Counted from the first letter of the stretch, positions 28,140-40,362 are shown. The stretch: DNA of 64,000 bases from Eupeodes corollae (GCF_945859685.1 NC_079147.1:17587289-17651288), one strand, 5' to 3'. The notes: a model not told the origin generated them from the letters alone. Translations and numbers: made by a program.

Positions 28140-29960
28140 TATAATAAAGCTTAGCTAAATGTACTGTGTTTAGAAAGCGATGGAAGATTGTACGGTGGAA
28201 GTTCGAGCCTTTTGGACCATAGGAAGTAACGGAGGCAGAAGCGCATGAATCTTCTTTGTACTCCTTCTTTTCTGTTTATATGGACTGAATAAAAGGGAGC
28301 CCATATTATGCAGCCATATTCCAGTATTGGTCTTACAAATGTTATATAAAGAAGTTTAAGGGTAGCGAAAATCATGTGAAAACCGTTTTATAAATCAGAG
28401 TGTCTTATTTACTTTTTTAATAATGTAGATAATGATTTGTAAAAGTTAACTTTGAGTCAAGAATAATACCTAGGTCAGAGAAAATAGATATTTTAGTCAA
28501 ATAAGAGGAGTTTAATTGATAATTGAAAATTTTGTTTGCGTGTAAAGCACATTGAATTACATTTATAAAACACCATTCGCGAAAACTATTTAGATCATCT
28601 TGTAGAAATAAACAGTCGTCAAGTGAGTCGATACGTTTGAAAATTTAAATGTCATCAGCTTAAATTAAAACAGATGAGTGTTTTATAATAGAAGGTAGAT
28701 AGTTACCGTACAAAATAAACAGTAAAGGTCCTAAGTGGCTACTTTGTGGTACGCCAGAGTTGGTATAAAAATTTGATGACCGCTTATTCCTAAAATCTAC
28801 GCTGTATGCTCTATTATATAAGTACGACGAAACCTAAAAAACAAATTTAACGTTAAAGCCTTGGGATTTAAGTTTGGAAGTTAACGTTCTATGGCACAAT
28901 TTATCAAAGGCCTTACTGAAGTCTGTTGACACAGTCAACTTGTTTCCGTTTTTCAAACGAATCTAAACAAAAAGAACTGAAATGAAAGAGGTTAGTAACT
29001 GATGACTTATTTTGAACAAAACCATGTGGACTGTCAGGAATTATAGACTTACAATTAAACGATATGACTTTACTAATAATGTACTCAAATAACTTAGGGA
29101 TCACGTAAAGTGTTGCAATGGGACGATAATTTTGTATTTCATTTTTACTACACTTTATATGTATCGGTTTTATGTACGAACTCTTCCAAATTTCAGGAAA
29201 AATTGAAGATTTGAGCGATTCATTAAAAAGAATGCGAAGAGGATAGGATAAATAGAATATGATTTTTTTCATGGATTGCTTAAAGATATTGTAAGGGTAA
29301 ATTTGAACATTTTAGAAAACCTTCGGTAAGTCACCACATATGAAGTTAGGGGCTTACTGGAAACGACATTGAGGTAGCAGTAGCCAAGGTCGTAAACCGT
29401 TAGTGATGCGTGGGTGGGATATACCTCTTATGGACATAACATCTAGTCCTTCCTTCTCTAAGGTTGTTACTTGAAATTCCTTTCTCGATCAATCCTTTCA
29501 ATTTTTCGAAATTCGAATAGTAATTCATTTTATTTTCTTAAGGATGAATTTAGGGTCCTAATATTTGTAGATCCAAATTTTTGTATTACCAAGAACCCAG
29601 GCATTTTCAACGAACTAAGCCCATTGCAAGCAAGCCAGCCTAAGAGATACCGGAACAGCCTTCATTCTAATGAGGGACATTTTGTGAGAGGGCCGATGAC
29701 TCAGGCGTTTGACAGGTGTTCGCTACTTAAAAAGCATCTTAAAAAAAATTGCAAACATATTTAAAAAAAAATTTAAGAGCCATGGGTAAGTTCGTTGTTG
29801 AAAAACATGCAGTTCGGATACCCGTCAGTATTTCTCTTGCTATTAAAATAGCTCCAAAACTTTTTTGGGTTGTTTTTTATGTCGGTTTATTAAAAATAAA
29901 GTCATTATAAAGGATATCTGAATAGTCAATAAGCATATTTCTTAGCTCATTGTATATTAC
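28140..29960 (-). pseudogene. jockey-like LINE remnant, split by a solo LTR
   Basis: Decayed non-LTR RT on minus. The upstream part (29960-29760) reads YNELRNMLIDYS, NKPTKNxPKSFG and an ILIAREILTG block, typical of the linker before RT. After the LTR-like insertion it continues with LSYPLRILFNESLKSSIFPE, WKSSYIKPIHIK, NYRPIATLYVIPKLFE and HGFVQNKSSVTNL (29272-28990). A GVPQSSHLGPLLFILY-like stretch follows at 28770-28700, then FVRPILEYGCIIWAPFYS (28345-28280). Stops are frequent. No RNase H domain follows. Confidence 0.75.
29290..29757 (+). repeat. probable solo LTR of the gypsy family
   Basis: A 468-bp segment starting TGTAAGGGTAAAT and ending near GCAAACA. It matches the LTR-like repeat beside the gypsy pol at 6195-6650 over most of its length. 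No internal gypsy coding sequence is present here, so it is best read as a solo LTR inserted in a LINE. A clear target duplication could not be fixed. Confidence 0.6.
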
Positions 29961-29969
29961 CAAGTCATT

Positions 29970-30132
29970 CAGCCCTATCATGAATTCCATCGTAATCGGA
30001 AATTTTTACGAATCCCGAAATCCGTTCGTGGTAGAAAGTCTCATACAATTTTGCATTACTAACGGATTTCATGATACAGTTTTTCGGGATTCGTAAAAAT
30101 TTCCGATTACGATGGAATTCATGATAGGGCTG
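29970..30132. mobile_element. hairpin MITE with 51-bp perfect terminal inverted repeats
   Basis: The 51-bp arm beginning CAGCCCTATCATGAATTCC (29970-30020) is an exact reverse complement of 30082-30132. ATT on both sides (29967-29969, 30133-30135) is a candidate 3-bp target duplication. The 61-bp centre has a further AAATCCGTT/AACGGATTT pair. No coding capacity; the superfamily is not determined (a 3-bp duplication suggests a Harbinger-like helper, by inference). Confidence 0.85.
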
Positions 30133-30135
30133 ATT

Positions 30136-31078
30136 ATCAGCTTATGTTTATTTGTTTACCAATCTTTCTCAGATTTCTCAGAAAAATTTTAATTTTTCAA
30201 AAATTTGATTTGAAAATTAAAATAAAATTAAACTTACTAAAAAAATTTCAATTTTAGCTTACAAATATTTATGCAGTCTTAAATTTGAATTTCGTAAGAT
30301 AAAAATGAACCATTACCGAGAAACATTTTTTTTGAACAAAAATATAAATAAATAAATGATATGTTTGATGTATTTATTATTAAGACGGTATATTAATTTT
30401 TGAAATCGGTTTATTAGTTCTTTGAAAAATTAAAAACAATATAAAGGTTATATGGTACATTTCTGTAGAATTAGAAACATATATTTTCTTTATTAAAATA
30501 AGCCAAGCTAAGAAAAAAAAGTCTATTGTTTTGTTTTTGAGAAAATTTTAATTTCGATTTTGTACATACACATTTATATATTATTTAAATAAAAAATAAA
30601 AAACATCTAACGCAAATCAAAACATTAATTTCCAAATTTGGTGTCAATCGCCGCAATAGCCAGGACAGAAGGGAAACGTAGCTACCGTCAGAGAAATGGA
30701 AACAATTATTTAGTATCAATTCTGAAATCCTTTCTAACGCCGCATGATTCTTTTCCCTAACTAAAATAGTGATGGCGTAATGATTTTTTTAAAGCCTTTC
30801 CATTTTCTTCAAGCAGCTTGTATCCTATAATCTTGCAAGAATATTTGTGCAGTGTTTTTATAAGCTAAAGAAAACTTAATGTCATATTCAATAGTGTTGT
30901 AGACTCCATTTTTGGCTTCCCTAGATGTGATATCATATCTAACTTTTTGAAGCGTGTTCTTAATAAGAATTTAAAAAATTAATAAATAAGTTTGGTTCCC
31001 TTTCTATGCCAATCAATAAAATGTGAAGAGAAATTTTGCATATTTTCACAATTTTGTTTGCCATTTCAAATTTAACAA
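30136..31078. other. AT-rich gap
   Basis: No gene, RNA or mobile-element motif can be supported. Base composition is strongly A/T throughout. Confidence 0.5.
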
Positions 31079-31155
31079 AAAAAGAGGCTGGGATGCGACT
31101 CACACTTATAACTTCCCATCCTGTCTGTCGATTTGTCTTGCTTAGAATGTTTGAA
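31079..31155 (-). repeat. 3' end fragment of the DINE-like family
   Basis: AAAAAAGAGGCTGGGATGCGACTCACAC then ATAACTTCCCATCCTGTCTGTCG and TTGTCTTGCTTAGAA match the complement of the 3' terminus of copies A-C. The rest of the element is absent. Confidence 0.7.
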
Positions 31156-31195
31156 GTAGTTTGTTAAAAAAAGTTGTCAATTGAACTATTCTAAA

Positions 31196-32620
31196 AAATA
31201 TACTCGACAATAAACTAAACTGGAAACTAAATATTGAAGTACGGGTTAAGAAGGCCTGTGTTGCCTTCTACGCCTGCAGCAAAACTTTCGGCAAAAAGTG
31301 GGGACTTCAGTCGAAGATGATTTTATGGACGTACACAGCCGTAGTACGTCCAATCTTAACATATGGTTCGATTGTGTGGTGGTCTGCTCTTAGCAAAGCC
31401 TATAATATTAATAAGCTAAAGAAGGTTCAGAGAACAGCTTGCGTGGGCACCACAGGAGCCATGCGTACTTGCCCAACGGACACCTTAAACGTTATTTTGG
31501 ATCTTCTACCAACCGACCTTTTTATTAAATACATAGTTTCCTGCAGCGCTATTAGGCTGAAGGAATCAAATAGCTGGTTGTCAAAACCTTATGGTCACAG
31601 CAACACTACGAAATTGATTCCCTCAGATATTATCTCCTATTTTGAACCTTAGTAAGGGTTTTAATGTTATTTTCGCATCGAGAGAAGATTGGGAGGATGA
31701 CCATCTTTACTAACGGCTCAAAGATGGAGCGCGGAGTTGGTTCTGGGATCTTTTCTGAGACCCTAAATGTAGCCAAATGCTGGCAATAAGGGAGGCATGT
31801 AAGATACTAAAACAAAGCCCAAACCAAAACCGAAATGTGGCTATCTTTACAGACAGTCAGGCAGCTGTCAAATCCATTAACTCGGCCACATCCTCATCTA
31901 AATTGGTCCAGCAATGTCGCAATGAGCTTGCGAGCCTCAGTGTCACCCTGATCTGGGTTCCGGGCCATAGTGGTATCGTGGGAAATGAACGGGCTGACGA
32001 GCTAGCCAGGCAAGGATTGGCCCTTCATAGCTCACTTGCGAAAATGGTTAACATTCCTCTTGGTGCTATGGAGGGTAAAATCTTTTCTATCTACCAAACC
32101 GAAGGTGGAGCAATTTACCCAACTGCATTATATCTAGGAAGATATGGCCCACCTATAACAAAACCCGTACAAACGATCTTCAATGCAGGCCAAGGCAAGA
32201 CATAGCCAGGATTGTTGCGGTTTGTACCAGACATTGGCCTTTAGGAGTTCATGCAGAGAAGTTGGGTATCTCTTACAACACCTTTTGCCGTAGCTGTATA
32301 GTGACCAAAGAGAAAGTGAAACCATAATCCATTTCCTCTGCAAATGTCCTGCTTTGGCAAACACCAGAATGAAATGCTTTGGAAAAGCATTCTTTCAAGA
32401 ACTCGATGAGCTATCTGAGACATAGATTAGAGACCTAATCTTTTTTCTCAATGCGACAAAATGGCTCTAACATAATCGCTATGAAGCTTCTCTATAAATC
32501 TATCCCTTTCAATCACAGGTCAAACGAGTTTTTGGTATCAAAACGGCGCACTACAGCGCTAATTGGATCTCAGGCTAGGTTGCCTACGCCATTTCTACCT
32601 ACCTATCTCAAACAAAAAAA
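31196..32620 (+). pseudogene. RNase H-bearing LINE fragment (I/R1-type)
   Basis: 3' part of a LINE with RT thumb and RNase H on plus. It begins LDNKLNWKLNIEVRVKKAC and continues WTYTAVVRPILTYGSIVWW, KVQRTACVGTTGAMRTCPT. RNase H reads TIFTNGSKMERGVGSGIF (31705-31760, where the catalytic Asp of TDGS is Asn), then an AIREACK block, NVAIFTDSQAAVKSI (31830) and LIWVPGHSGIVGNERADELA (31950-32010), with the remaining catalytic residues intact. After a large internal change the 3' part runs to a pyrimidine-rich end near 32620 (CTACCTACCTATC). The Asp-to-Asn change and stops at 31650 and 31785 mark it as dead. Confidence 0.85.
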
Positions 32621-33759
32621 TTGAGCAAATTTTCGAATTTCATAAACAAAAATAAAATACATGAAACTTTTTGGTTTAACTTCCAAAATGGCTTACATTA
32701 GATTCCAGAAGTGAGTCACTAAATGGAATGCTTTTTATTTGTCGTTTTCAAACAAATAATGTTTGAAATCAGACTTCTGTTGACCTCTTTTTTTTTCTAA
32801 ATTATAAAAAACACACCCACCTCCATTTCAAACTACTTTACTGTTTTGTAAAATAATATATGTTGTTATTTCCTTTACGTTTAAAAAATGAATGTTAACC
32901 ATAGGTACGTCATTTAATAATGTAGGTACACTAAGTTCCCTTCCTCTTTTCATCCAAATTTCTTTTTAAAGCTCTGCTATAGCTTCATTTTGACAAGTCA
33001 TTTGAAAGATTATCGTCTGTCCATCACGTTTTGAGGATGAAATATCTATCTCTTCAAAGGACTTTAATTTAAGATTGCAGCTAACAATTTATCGTTGTCC
33101 AATTTAAACTTTCTTCATATTTCTTGTCTGGTTTATAAGTTTTGTTTATAAAATTCTCGTTATTTGAAAACGTCATATTTTCTGTATTTTCTTCTGAAAA
33201 TTCGAAATAATATGTATAAGATGTTTCAACGGCTGCGTATTTTATAATCTTGCGAAATTGCTATAAATACGAAAACTATAAAAACTTCTGTTGTATAAAT
33301 TTTTTGAAGTGGTGAGATTATATTTTGCTACTAGCCCATATAATAAACGAAAATAAGATTTTCCTTTAAAATGCCTTTCTCTAACTTCCTTTTAGTTCTC
33401 TTTACATTTTCAATTTAATAGGTAGGTACAGAAGATGCATGCTTTAGTAAGCACCATTATATTCATTTAAAAAAAAAAGTTATATAAAAGTAATAAAATT
33501 GCTATGTTGTAGTCTGGTTTAAAACTCAAATGCTAAACAAAGACATTGTAAGCAATTAAATGTTTTAATCAATCGTTCATCTCATCGGATTGAAATCTAA
33601 ATTTCCAGATGCCCAATAATCTGAACCATCATTTTCAAAAACAAATATTTTTCCTAATCAAAATTTCATGTTTTCATCTCAGAATTTAATTGTGACTTGT
33701 GTTATGGACGTATTTAATAATTTTATAAATATTACCGAGGAGTGCTGGTTGGCTAAAGG
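32621..33759. other. AT-rich gap
   Basis: No open frame with a recognisable motif and no repeat ends. I see nothing else in it. Confidence 0.5.
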
Positions 33760-34610
33760 ATTGACACAAATAAGACCCAAGTAATGACCACGGGCCAAAG
33801 CACACAAGTTATTCTAAGGCAGGGGACCATAGAGGAGGTCGAGCAGTTTAATTATCTTGAAAGTTTTATATCCCTCGATAGTGGAACGGACCTAGATGTT
33901 AACAGAAGAATAAAAAAAAGCTCTTAGTGCATTTGCAATCGTTTCTCCTGTGTGGAACTCTAACAAAATATCGTTACGCACCAAGTTGAAACTCTTTGAA
34001 TCCAACGTCAAATCAGTGTGCTGTTATATGCTTCTGATTTCTGAAACATGGAAATGCTCTACTAACATCTCGAGCAGACTACAAGCTTTCATTAACGTCT
34101 GCGCTCTATTCTGAAGATCTGGTGGACGCAAACCAAATCTAACGTTGAGCTGTGAAATAGAACCGGACAGAAAAATAGGACATAGACATCATGCAACGGA
34201 AGTGGCGTTGGATAGGCCATACACTGAGGAAATCTGACGACAATATAGCAAAACACAAGACATTAATACAAAACAGAAGGACAGAAGAGAAAGAAGAACG
34301 TACAGGAAGAACACATGACAACAACACGCGGTAGGTTTCGAGACTGTCCCCCATCTGTCTACTAACCACGCTCACTGATGCTTGATTTCCCGCAAAACAA
34401 TCCGTCCAATGAAATTCCCAGGGTAATAGACGCGTTGGAAGACCAAAGACAACTTGGATGTCATCAGTTTTGAAGGAGGCTCGGTTTCAAGGTATTCAAT
34501 CGTGGTCAGCTGAGGTCAGTTGCGGTGAATCGGGATAGGTGGAAGGATCTTGTTGTTGCCCTATGCTACAGGAGGAGTACTTGCAGCCGGACAACATATA
34601 TAAATATTAC
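33760..34610 (+). pseudogene. decayed RTE-like LINE, 3' part
   Basis: Plus-strand scraps read VEQFNYLESFISLDSGTDLD and VNRRIKKALSAFAIVSPVWN, KISLRTKLKLFESNVKSV (33830-34020), SRLQAFINVCALF (34075) and, after a rearranged stretch, RRVGRPKTTWMSSVLKEARF with a WSAE-type end (34430-34560). This is the region after motif C of RTE-like LINEs. Numerous stops are present. A minus-strand frame at 34139-34375 is a shadow. Confidence 0.6.
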
Positions 34611-35029
34611 CGTAACTAGTTCACAAAAATAAATATTTTAACTTAAATATTTTTTAAATTCTGGTGGTCAAGTTTTGCTCCTGATATATGAAGTTTGTCT
34701 TGAAGATTAAATGATCTAAGATGATTCTCAATTTTTATGATTATGCCTATATTGTTTAGCAGTTCACCGTTCCGTAATTTGTCTCGCTATCCAGCTATGT
34801 GGATATTGGTGCCCGACTCCATATAGATATATTAACAAAATAAAAGTAAGTAAGAGCCTGCCCACGTTATCACCTCATCACTTCAATGCTTTCTCTATCT
34901 TCAGTCCATGTCATCATATAAAACATTTTAACATCTAAAATAAAACCAAACTATACGGCCACATCTGCCTAATCTAGACTACCTTTGCTGCAGCGACGTT
35001 TAGTTCAGATCGAGTCTATAAGCGATCAA
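34611..35029. other. gap between LINE remnants
   Basis: Contains a GTAAGTAAG-type run near 34846 that may be another RTE tail. Otherwise no supported feature. Confidence 0.4.
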
Positions 35030-35780
35030 TTTGCTGTTCTTTGAACTCAGTCTTGTCTTGAGAATTTTTTCCAATTTATCACATGGATTTTGTAACTTCA
35101 AAATACTTCTTATCAAGTTAAATTCAGAAATTCTTTCTCCAACACTTTTATTGCCAAATCAGGAGTTCCCTAGGGTAGTCATTAAGGACCTATTCTCTTT
35201 ATCGTAGCTATCAATGATGTACCCCGTTGTGCACGATACAGTACAATTTTAATCTATGCGATTGCTATGAAAATCTTCAAAAGCATACAATCTCTGAACG
35301 ATAGATTACAACTACCACGAGGATATTAACAGTTCTGTTTCTTAATGCAAAAAAGAATGGGCCAAACATTAACTCAAAAACGGACTCCTGGTTTAATTGA
35401 TTTTAAAATACCCCATCACTCGATGCATCGTGTTCATAGCTTTAAAGATCTTGAAGTTATTTTTAATTCTAATCTCTTGATTTCAGGAGCACCTATGTTG
35501 GGATTTATTAAACGATAAATAATTTCAGGATCCTTATATTACTCTCGCTCTAAATAACACTTTGGTCCTTCCCTATCTTGAGTACGCATTCCATTAATAG
35601 GATATTATCTGTTCAACTCCACTTCATACGTTTCACCATCGTCTACTCATTAAAACTTTCCTCGTTACAAACATCGGAAAAAGCTTCTTCAAATGCAGCC
35701 TCTATCTCAGAGGAGGGTTAAACATTGTCTTTCAAGTCTTGGCTTACAACACTTAACCTACAGGGATATATGTACATTCT
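35030..35780 (+). pseudogene. jockey-like LINE remnant
   Basis: Plus-strand RT scrap. The clearest block is SGVPxGSHxGPILFIVAIND followed by VPRCARYSTILIYA (35160-35265), equivalent to RT motifs B' and the start of C. Later residues (KDLEVIFNSNLLISG, SLSxVRIPLIGYY) correspond to the thumb. Stops in every frame. Confidence 0.6.
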
Positions 35781-35784
35781 CTAT

Positions 35785-35940
35785 GACGAATTCGAACAGC
35801 TAATTTGAGAAGGCACTTTTCATAGCAAGAATTACTTTTGGAAGATTTGATAAGTTCCTCGCAGTACCCGTGAAAAAACTTTAGATGGCAAAGGCAAGGA
35901 TTGAGCCCAAGGCCTTTAGCATGACAGTCCTACGTTTGTG
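35785..35940 (-). mobile_element. tRNA-derived SINE fragment (-)
   Basis: Matches the SINE family at 62381-62707: AACAGCTAATTTGAGAAGGCAC, AGCAAGAATTACTTTTGGAAG, GCAGTACCCGTGAAAAAAC and the B-box complement GGATTGAGCCC. The tail side (lower coordinates) is truncated. Confidence 0.7.
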
Positions 35941-36315
35941 AAACAAAAACAAATTTAATTTTCTTTCTTACCTTTTATGTGTGTGATGTAAGCAAATCCT
36001 TTTTCACCGAAGTCAGAATTCCTGCGAAGGAACCAACTATTTTTAATTAAAAGAAAATGCAACCACTTAAAAATCACCGCCAAGTTTTTTAACTATTTCC
36101 ATGAAACTTTTTAACTCAAAAGATTCCTAAAGCAGTTTCCTAAATAAAAAAAGACTTAAGTCAACATTTTCAGGGACTTACACATCAAATATCAGCCATT
36201 TATTTAAAAAGAAGATCATCATCATCACCTTACAAAAAAGGAAAACAGAGAAACAGAAATACACACTTATTGTTATTGGGCTAAAACTAAAGCAACTTCT
36301 CCTGTCCAAATTTTA
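35941..36315. other. 3' flank of Bub3
   Basis: The Bub3 stop is at 36316-36318 on minus. TTTATT near 36194 is the complement of AATAAA and a plausible polyA signal about 120 bp past the stop. No other feature. Confidence 0.5.
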
Positions 36316-37359
36316 TCATTTCGGTTTGGTTTCTTGGTCATTGACATATCGCACATAAATTGTAGGATCGTGGGCAGTCGGTGGAGGAGTCTCAAATTCA
36401 TCCAAATAGGAGCAAGCTATGGCCAGAGTACTGCCATCGTTGGAGAAGTGCAATGAGGCAATGGAAGTGTCGTACTGATGGAATTGGCACAGACGTTTCT
36501 TATTGAATCCGTCCCAGATGTTGACGAATCCATCCGAGCCACCTGTGGCGAAGGTGTTGTAGACATTGTGGAAGCTGATAGCGTTGACAGGATAGATGGT
36601 CTCCATGTTGTCCTCCTTGTTGCGATGACATTTGAAGGCGAATTTCTTCTTTTGGACTTCTGGGTCGGGATCGAAGTATTCCACAGCCACTCGACCCTCA
36701 ATGGAGCTCATCACGTAGCCCTCTTTGTTGGGATAGATTCGAATGCTTCGGGTTTGGTACTTCAGCGAGGATTCTCGCTTCATCATGTATTGCGCCATGT
36801 TGCGAAGATCCCAGATGAGAACTTTTCTGTCCGAAGTGGCTACGACTATCTTCTCTTCCTTGACACTCATCGAGTAGACTTTGCCGTTGCTTTGTTCGTA
36901 GGTGCCGACGCATTGCTTGTCTCGCACATCCCACAATTTGATGGTTTTGTCCCAACTTCCCGAGAGGATACCATTCACCTTGTCCACGTACTCCACACAA
37001 CGCACTGCCATATCGTGACTTCCAACTACACTTTCGGTGTGAGTGTTGACGTCGAAGAGCTTCAGTTGGCCTTCGAGACTGCCGCTGACAGCGTGGACGA
37101 TGTCCTATTTGAAAGAAATGATTGCATTTTTCTCACATCACTTTAATTGAAGGGATAATCTTACCACAAAAGCGACATCAAGAACTGGGACATCATGGAC
37201 GAACTTCTGTCGCAGGGAATTATTGACCACATCATAGAACCGGACAGTTCCGTCCCAAGAAGACGAAATGAGATATTGATTCGAGTCGGGACCGAATTTA
37301 ACCGAAGATATGACATCTGCTGGTGGATTATTGAGTTTTATCTCAGTGGGACGACCCAT
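36316..37359 (-). CDS. Bub3: Bub3, spindle-checkpoint WD40 protein
   Basis: Mitotic checkpoint protein that binds Bub1/BubR1 and recruits them to phosphorylated Spc105 at kinetochores. Two exons on minus, 37359-37165 and 37104-36316, with a 60-bp GT-AG intron (37105-37164). The spliced frame is 327 residues, close to the family's usual length. The start MGRPTEIKLNNPPADVISSV is followed by WD repeats: YLISSSWDGTVRFYD, GSLEGQLKLFD, GILSGSWDKTIKLWD, VVATSDRKVLIWD and FATGGSDGFVNIWDG. The C-terminal end is CSYLDEFETPPPTAHDPTIY. The basic, aromatic blade residues used by family members to bind GLEBS motifs appear present. No stop or frame damage, so it is a working gene. A long antisense frame over it has no domain and is a coding shadow. 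Confidence 0.96.
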
Positions 37360-37984
37360 TTTGTGGAAATTCAGATTTGATTCGGGAAGAATGATTCTTT
37401 GTATCTTAAGAAATGTACTTTAATTAAAATTGAGAAAATTTGTTACGATTTCAAGTCCGTTAAAATGATTGGCTTGGGAAAGTATATTTTGGCGTTTTTC
37501 AAAATTCAATGACAGATAGATATGACGTTTAAAATGTCACAACACAGTACTATATTGCGATTGAGGCGCCACGTAGTGGTTAGTAGAAAGAACAACCAAA
37601 ACAGTGCTGTCATATTCAACGCTTAGTGCGTAAAGTACCAAACAAGTACGAAAGAGTTTCAAATTGAAGCAAGCGAAACGAAAATGTGACAACAGAATAA
37701 TAATATAAATATTTATATTTGCTTTGCTTTATCCTGATCAAAAGTTTTATTTGAAAGCTATTAATTGGGAGAATCTATATGTTTTGTAATTTTTACTTTT
37801 GGTAGTGCTTTGCTTATGTTTTTTTTCTGTATAACAGTTGACGTTCATATATTGCTTGTGTTCCGTTTGGAAATAAATTACTATTCACATGGGAGCGAAT
37901 AACGAATGAAGACATTAATGACATTTATTTCACATAACATATTTTGATTCGTCATAAAAGATAGACAACAAAGACTAGACTTCC
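37360..37984. other. Bub3 upstream region
   Basis: It should hold the Bub3 promoter and 5' leader (minus strand). I see no TATA box. The remainder is anonymous AT-rich sequence up to the pogo-like element. Confidence 0.4.
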
Positions 37985-38235
37985 TACTCAATGCACCACC
38001 AACTAACATTTATAAATAAAACAAACATTTTAAGTGATACTGAATTTTATTCAAATGGGAATTCATTGTATCTTTAAGAATAAAAACAAAAATAGTTCAT
38101 TTAACACTTAAAAAATATATAAAAAATTAATAATAACAAAAAATGTAAATAAATTAAATATTTCTCTTCAAGAGATTTAAAAAAAAAAAAAAAATAGCCA
38201 AAAAATTCATTAATATCCGTTAAACGGATAATAGA

Positions 38236-40291
38236 TTAACATATGTTTAGTTTGAAAACATATTCAGAAAATTTGTACAGTGATTGTTGTCTTTGCGTTG
38301 GTCCTGATACAGAAGGATCTTTAAGAATATATTTTATCTCCCCCTCATTGACTAGTGCAAAATCTGGCATACAAAAAAGCTCATTAGCCTTTGATTTTAG
38401 TCTCAAAAATGAAATGAACCATTCGTTACTACTGTTCTTAGGTTCTAATATTTTTCCAATATAGCAAACTTTGGATTTTTTTGACTTATAAGTCACTAAT
38501 ACAAAATCATTTACAGAAGGAGATCGAATTAATGGACGTTCAATAGTCTTATAGTCTAAAATAACTGAATCATTTGTTAAAATATCATCTTCAGATAATT
38601 CAAAATTGACCTCTGAGTCATCAAGTGGTAATGAGACATCAGTTTCGCTATCACTTTCCTTAAGTACTTTTCGTTTTACAATAATTGGATTTTTTGTCAG
38701 TTTTTTGATACTTTTTTTTGCAGCTATTTCATTTTTCTCGGGAGTGTCTGTAGCAATAATGCTTCTACCAGCCAGCGGTGCGCTTCTTGGGCTTACGAGG
38801 ACCAGCTTTCATTTGTGGTCTAAAATCAAATGGGCTTAAAAAAGGCTTCTTTCGACTACAATGGGGACCCTCTTCTGCCTCGACCGTTTGTGGAAGTGGA
38901 TGTGGAGCTGTTGTTGGGTGATCTGCAGTTGCAATTGGATTCTCGGATGTGTCAGGTAGACCAACCAGCTCCATGTTCTGACAGTCAAACGAATCTGCTA
39001 CGTTATTGGTTTCAGATGGAATCTCGGAGCATATAGGTATTGGATTTGGTCGATCAGTAACTGAGCTTGGAAGAAAATCTTCCTCTGTGAACACATTTCG
39101 GTCAAATGGAAATATCCCGGTTTTCTTAAAGGCATTAATTATGTTACAAGGGGTCATGGCACGCTGAAAAGCTTTTCCAATTACTTCAGCAAGATGGTAA
39201 ATCGTTACTGGCTGACCAGGCATACGTAACATTAGAGAATCCATTTCAGAATTATAAAATTTTTTAAATGGCCCGAACACACCAACATCAAGTGGTTGCA
39301 TTTTTGACGTTGTGTGAGGATGAAATGTTAAAATAGTTACACCTGAGGCTTTAGCTAAATCAAGAGCTTCTATGGCCAAATGTGATTCATGATTATCCAT
39401 GATGAGCAAAGAGGGGTTGGTGATGCTACTGTTAGTGTTTTTGATGAAATGTTTCATGACATCTACAAACATTTCCGAATTCATCCAGCCGGAAGAAGTT
39501 GCTAGTCCCAAGGATCCTGTTGGTGCTCCATGAAGCATATGACTTTTGTAATTCTTTCGTGGAAATACAATCACTGGAGGTAAAGCCTGGCCACTGGCAC
39601 TTACAATACAGGAAGTTGTCACTAGCACTCCTCTCTCTCCACTTATAACTTTCGACAAATTTTTTGAGTTCTTGGGTGCCAGTACTTTTTGTGGTTTCTG
39701 GACGGTGGTCGTCGCAGTTTCATCTAAATTAAAGATTCTTGTTCCGTCCGAGAATTTTGTTTGTCTCTGCATAACAATAAATGAATTGTCGAAAAACGTG
39801 TCGACAGATTTTTTATTGAAAGAAGTAGCCCTTGCTAGGCTACACGCTTCGGGTTTTCTTAGAGAAAGATCTGGGTGCCTCGTACGGAAGCCCCGAAGCC
39901 AGTCTATGCCTGCCATCGAAAATGTTTTCCAGTTCTCAGGAATATTTTCTACCTCATTAATATTGGCAAGCTGAAAAGCCAGCTTTCGGCAATCTTTGGC
40001 AGTGATGCCATAAAAAATACTTGCACAGTAGTCAATGTATTGTTTAAGTGATGTTTCCTGTTCCTCAGTAAAAATCATTAAATGCTGGTAATTTGGAGTC
40101 AAGCGGATGTCGGAAAGAGGATCCGAATTCTTTGATTTTAAAAAATATCTTCGTACTGTGTGGTACGAAAGCTTGCATTCCTTTGCAGCCTTTCGAATCG
40201 ACATTCCGGCATCGATATTCAAGAGAGCTTGTTTCATCTCATCCCTTGTGTGGAATCCCTTCTTCCTATTCGAAACTGGCTTCCTTGGCAT
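38236..40291 (-). pseudogene. pogo-like (DDE_1) transposase, one 4-bp frameshift
   Basis: Nuclear transposase of the Tc1/mariner-pogo group. The main open frame runs from MPRKPVSNRKKGFHTRDEMK (40291) for 508 codons. Residues 10-55 form a Psq-type HTH (GMSIRKAAKECKLSYHTVRR), followed by a CENP-B-like HTH to about residue 150 (WLRGFRTRHPDLSLRK). The DDE core shows IFNLDETATTT, LLIMDNHESH and KMQPLDVGVFGPFKKF, a DD35D arrangement with all three Asp present. The frame ends at TAGW because CAGC is tandemly duplicated at 38769-38776. Reading past it, the same protein continues in the next frame (SIIATDTPEKNE) to LVTYKSKKSKVCYIGKIL and the stop near 38236. It is therefore a single ORF of about 680 codons broken by one 4-bp duplication, a young lesion. 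Host domestication is unlikely given the repeats around it. Confidence 0.88.
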
Positions 40292-40342
40292 CTAAAACAA
40301 AATTAGAAAAATCTGAGTAAATTTTCTAGACAAGTGGGTGCA

Positions 40343-40362
40343 AAATGCACCATGGTGCATTT
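40343..40362. repeat. 20-bp perfect palindrome upstream of the pogo transposase
   Basis: AAATGCACCATGGTGCATTT equals its own reverse complement. It lies about 50 bp before the transposase start, and TGGTGCAC follows at 40378-40385. The same core occurs in the candidate end repeats, suggesting a transposase or repressor binding site (inference). Confidence 0.75.

Noticed and set aside
36478..37146. 222-codon open frame on + over Bub3
   Set aside because: Antisense to the conserved Bub3 exon, no domain, no splice or promoter support; a coding shadow.
38765..40291. Domesticated pogo-derived host gene
   Set aside because: The 508-codon frame stops at a 4-bp duplication and the same protein continues in the next frame; flanking candidate inverted repeats indicate a transposon.
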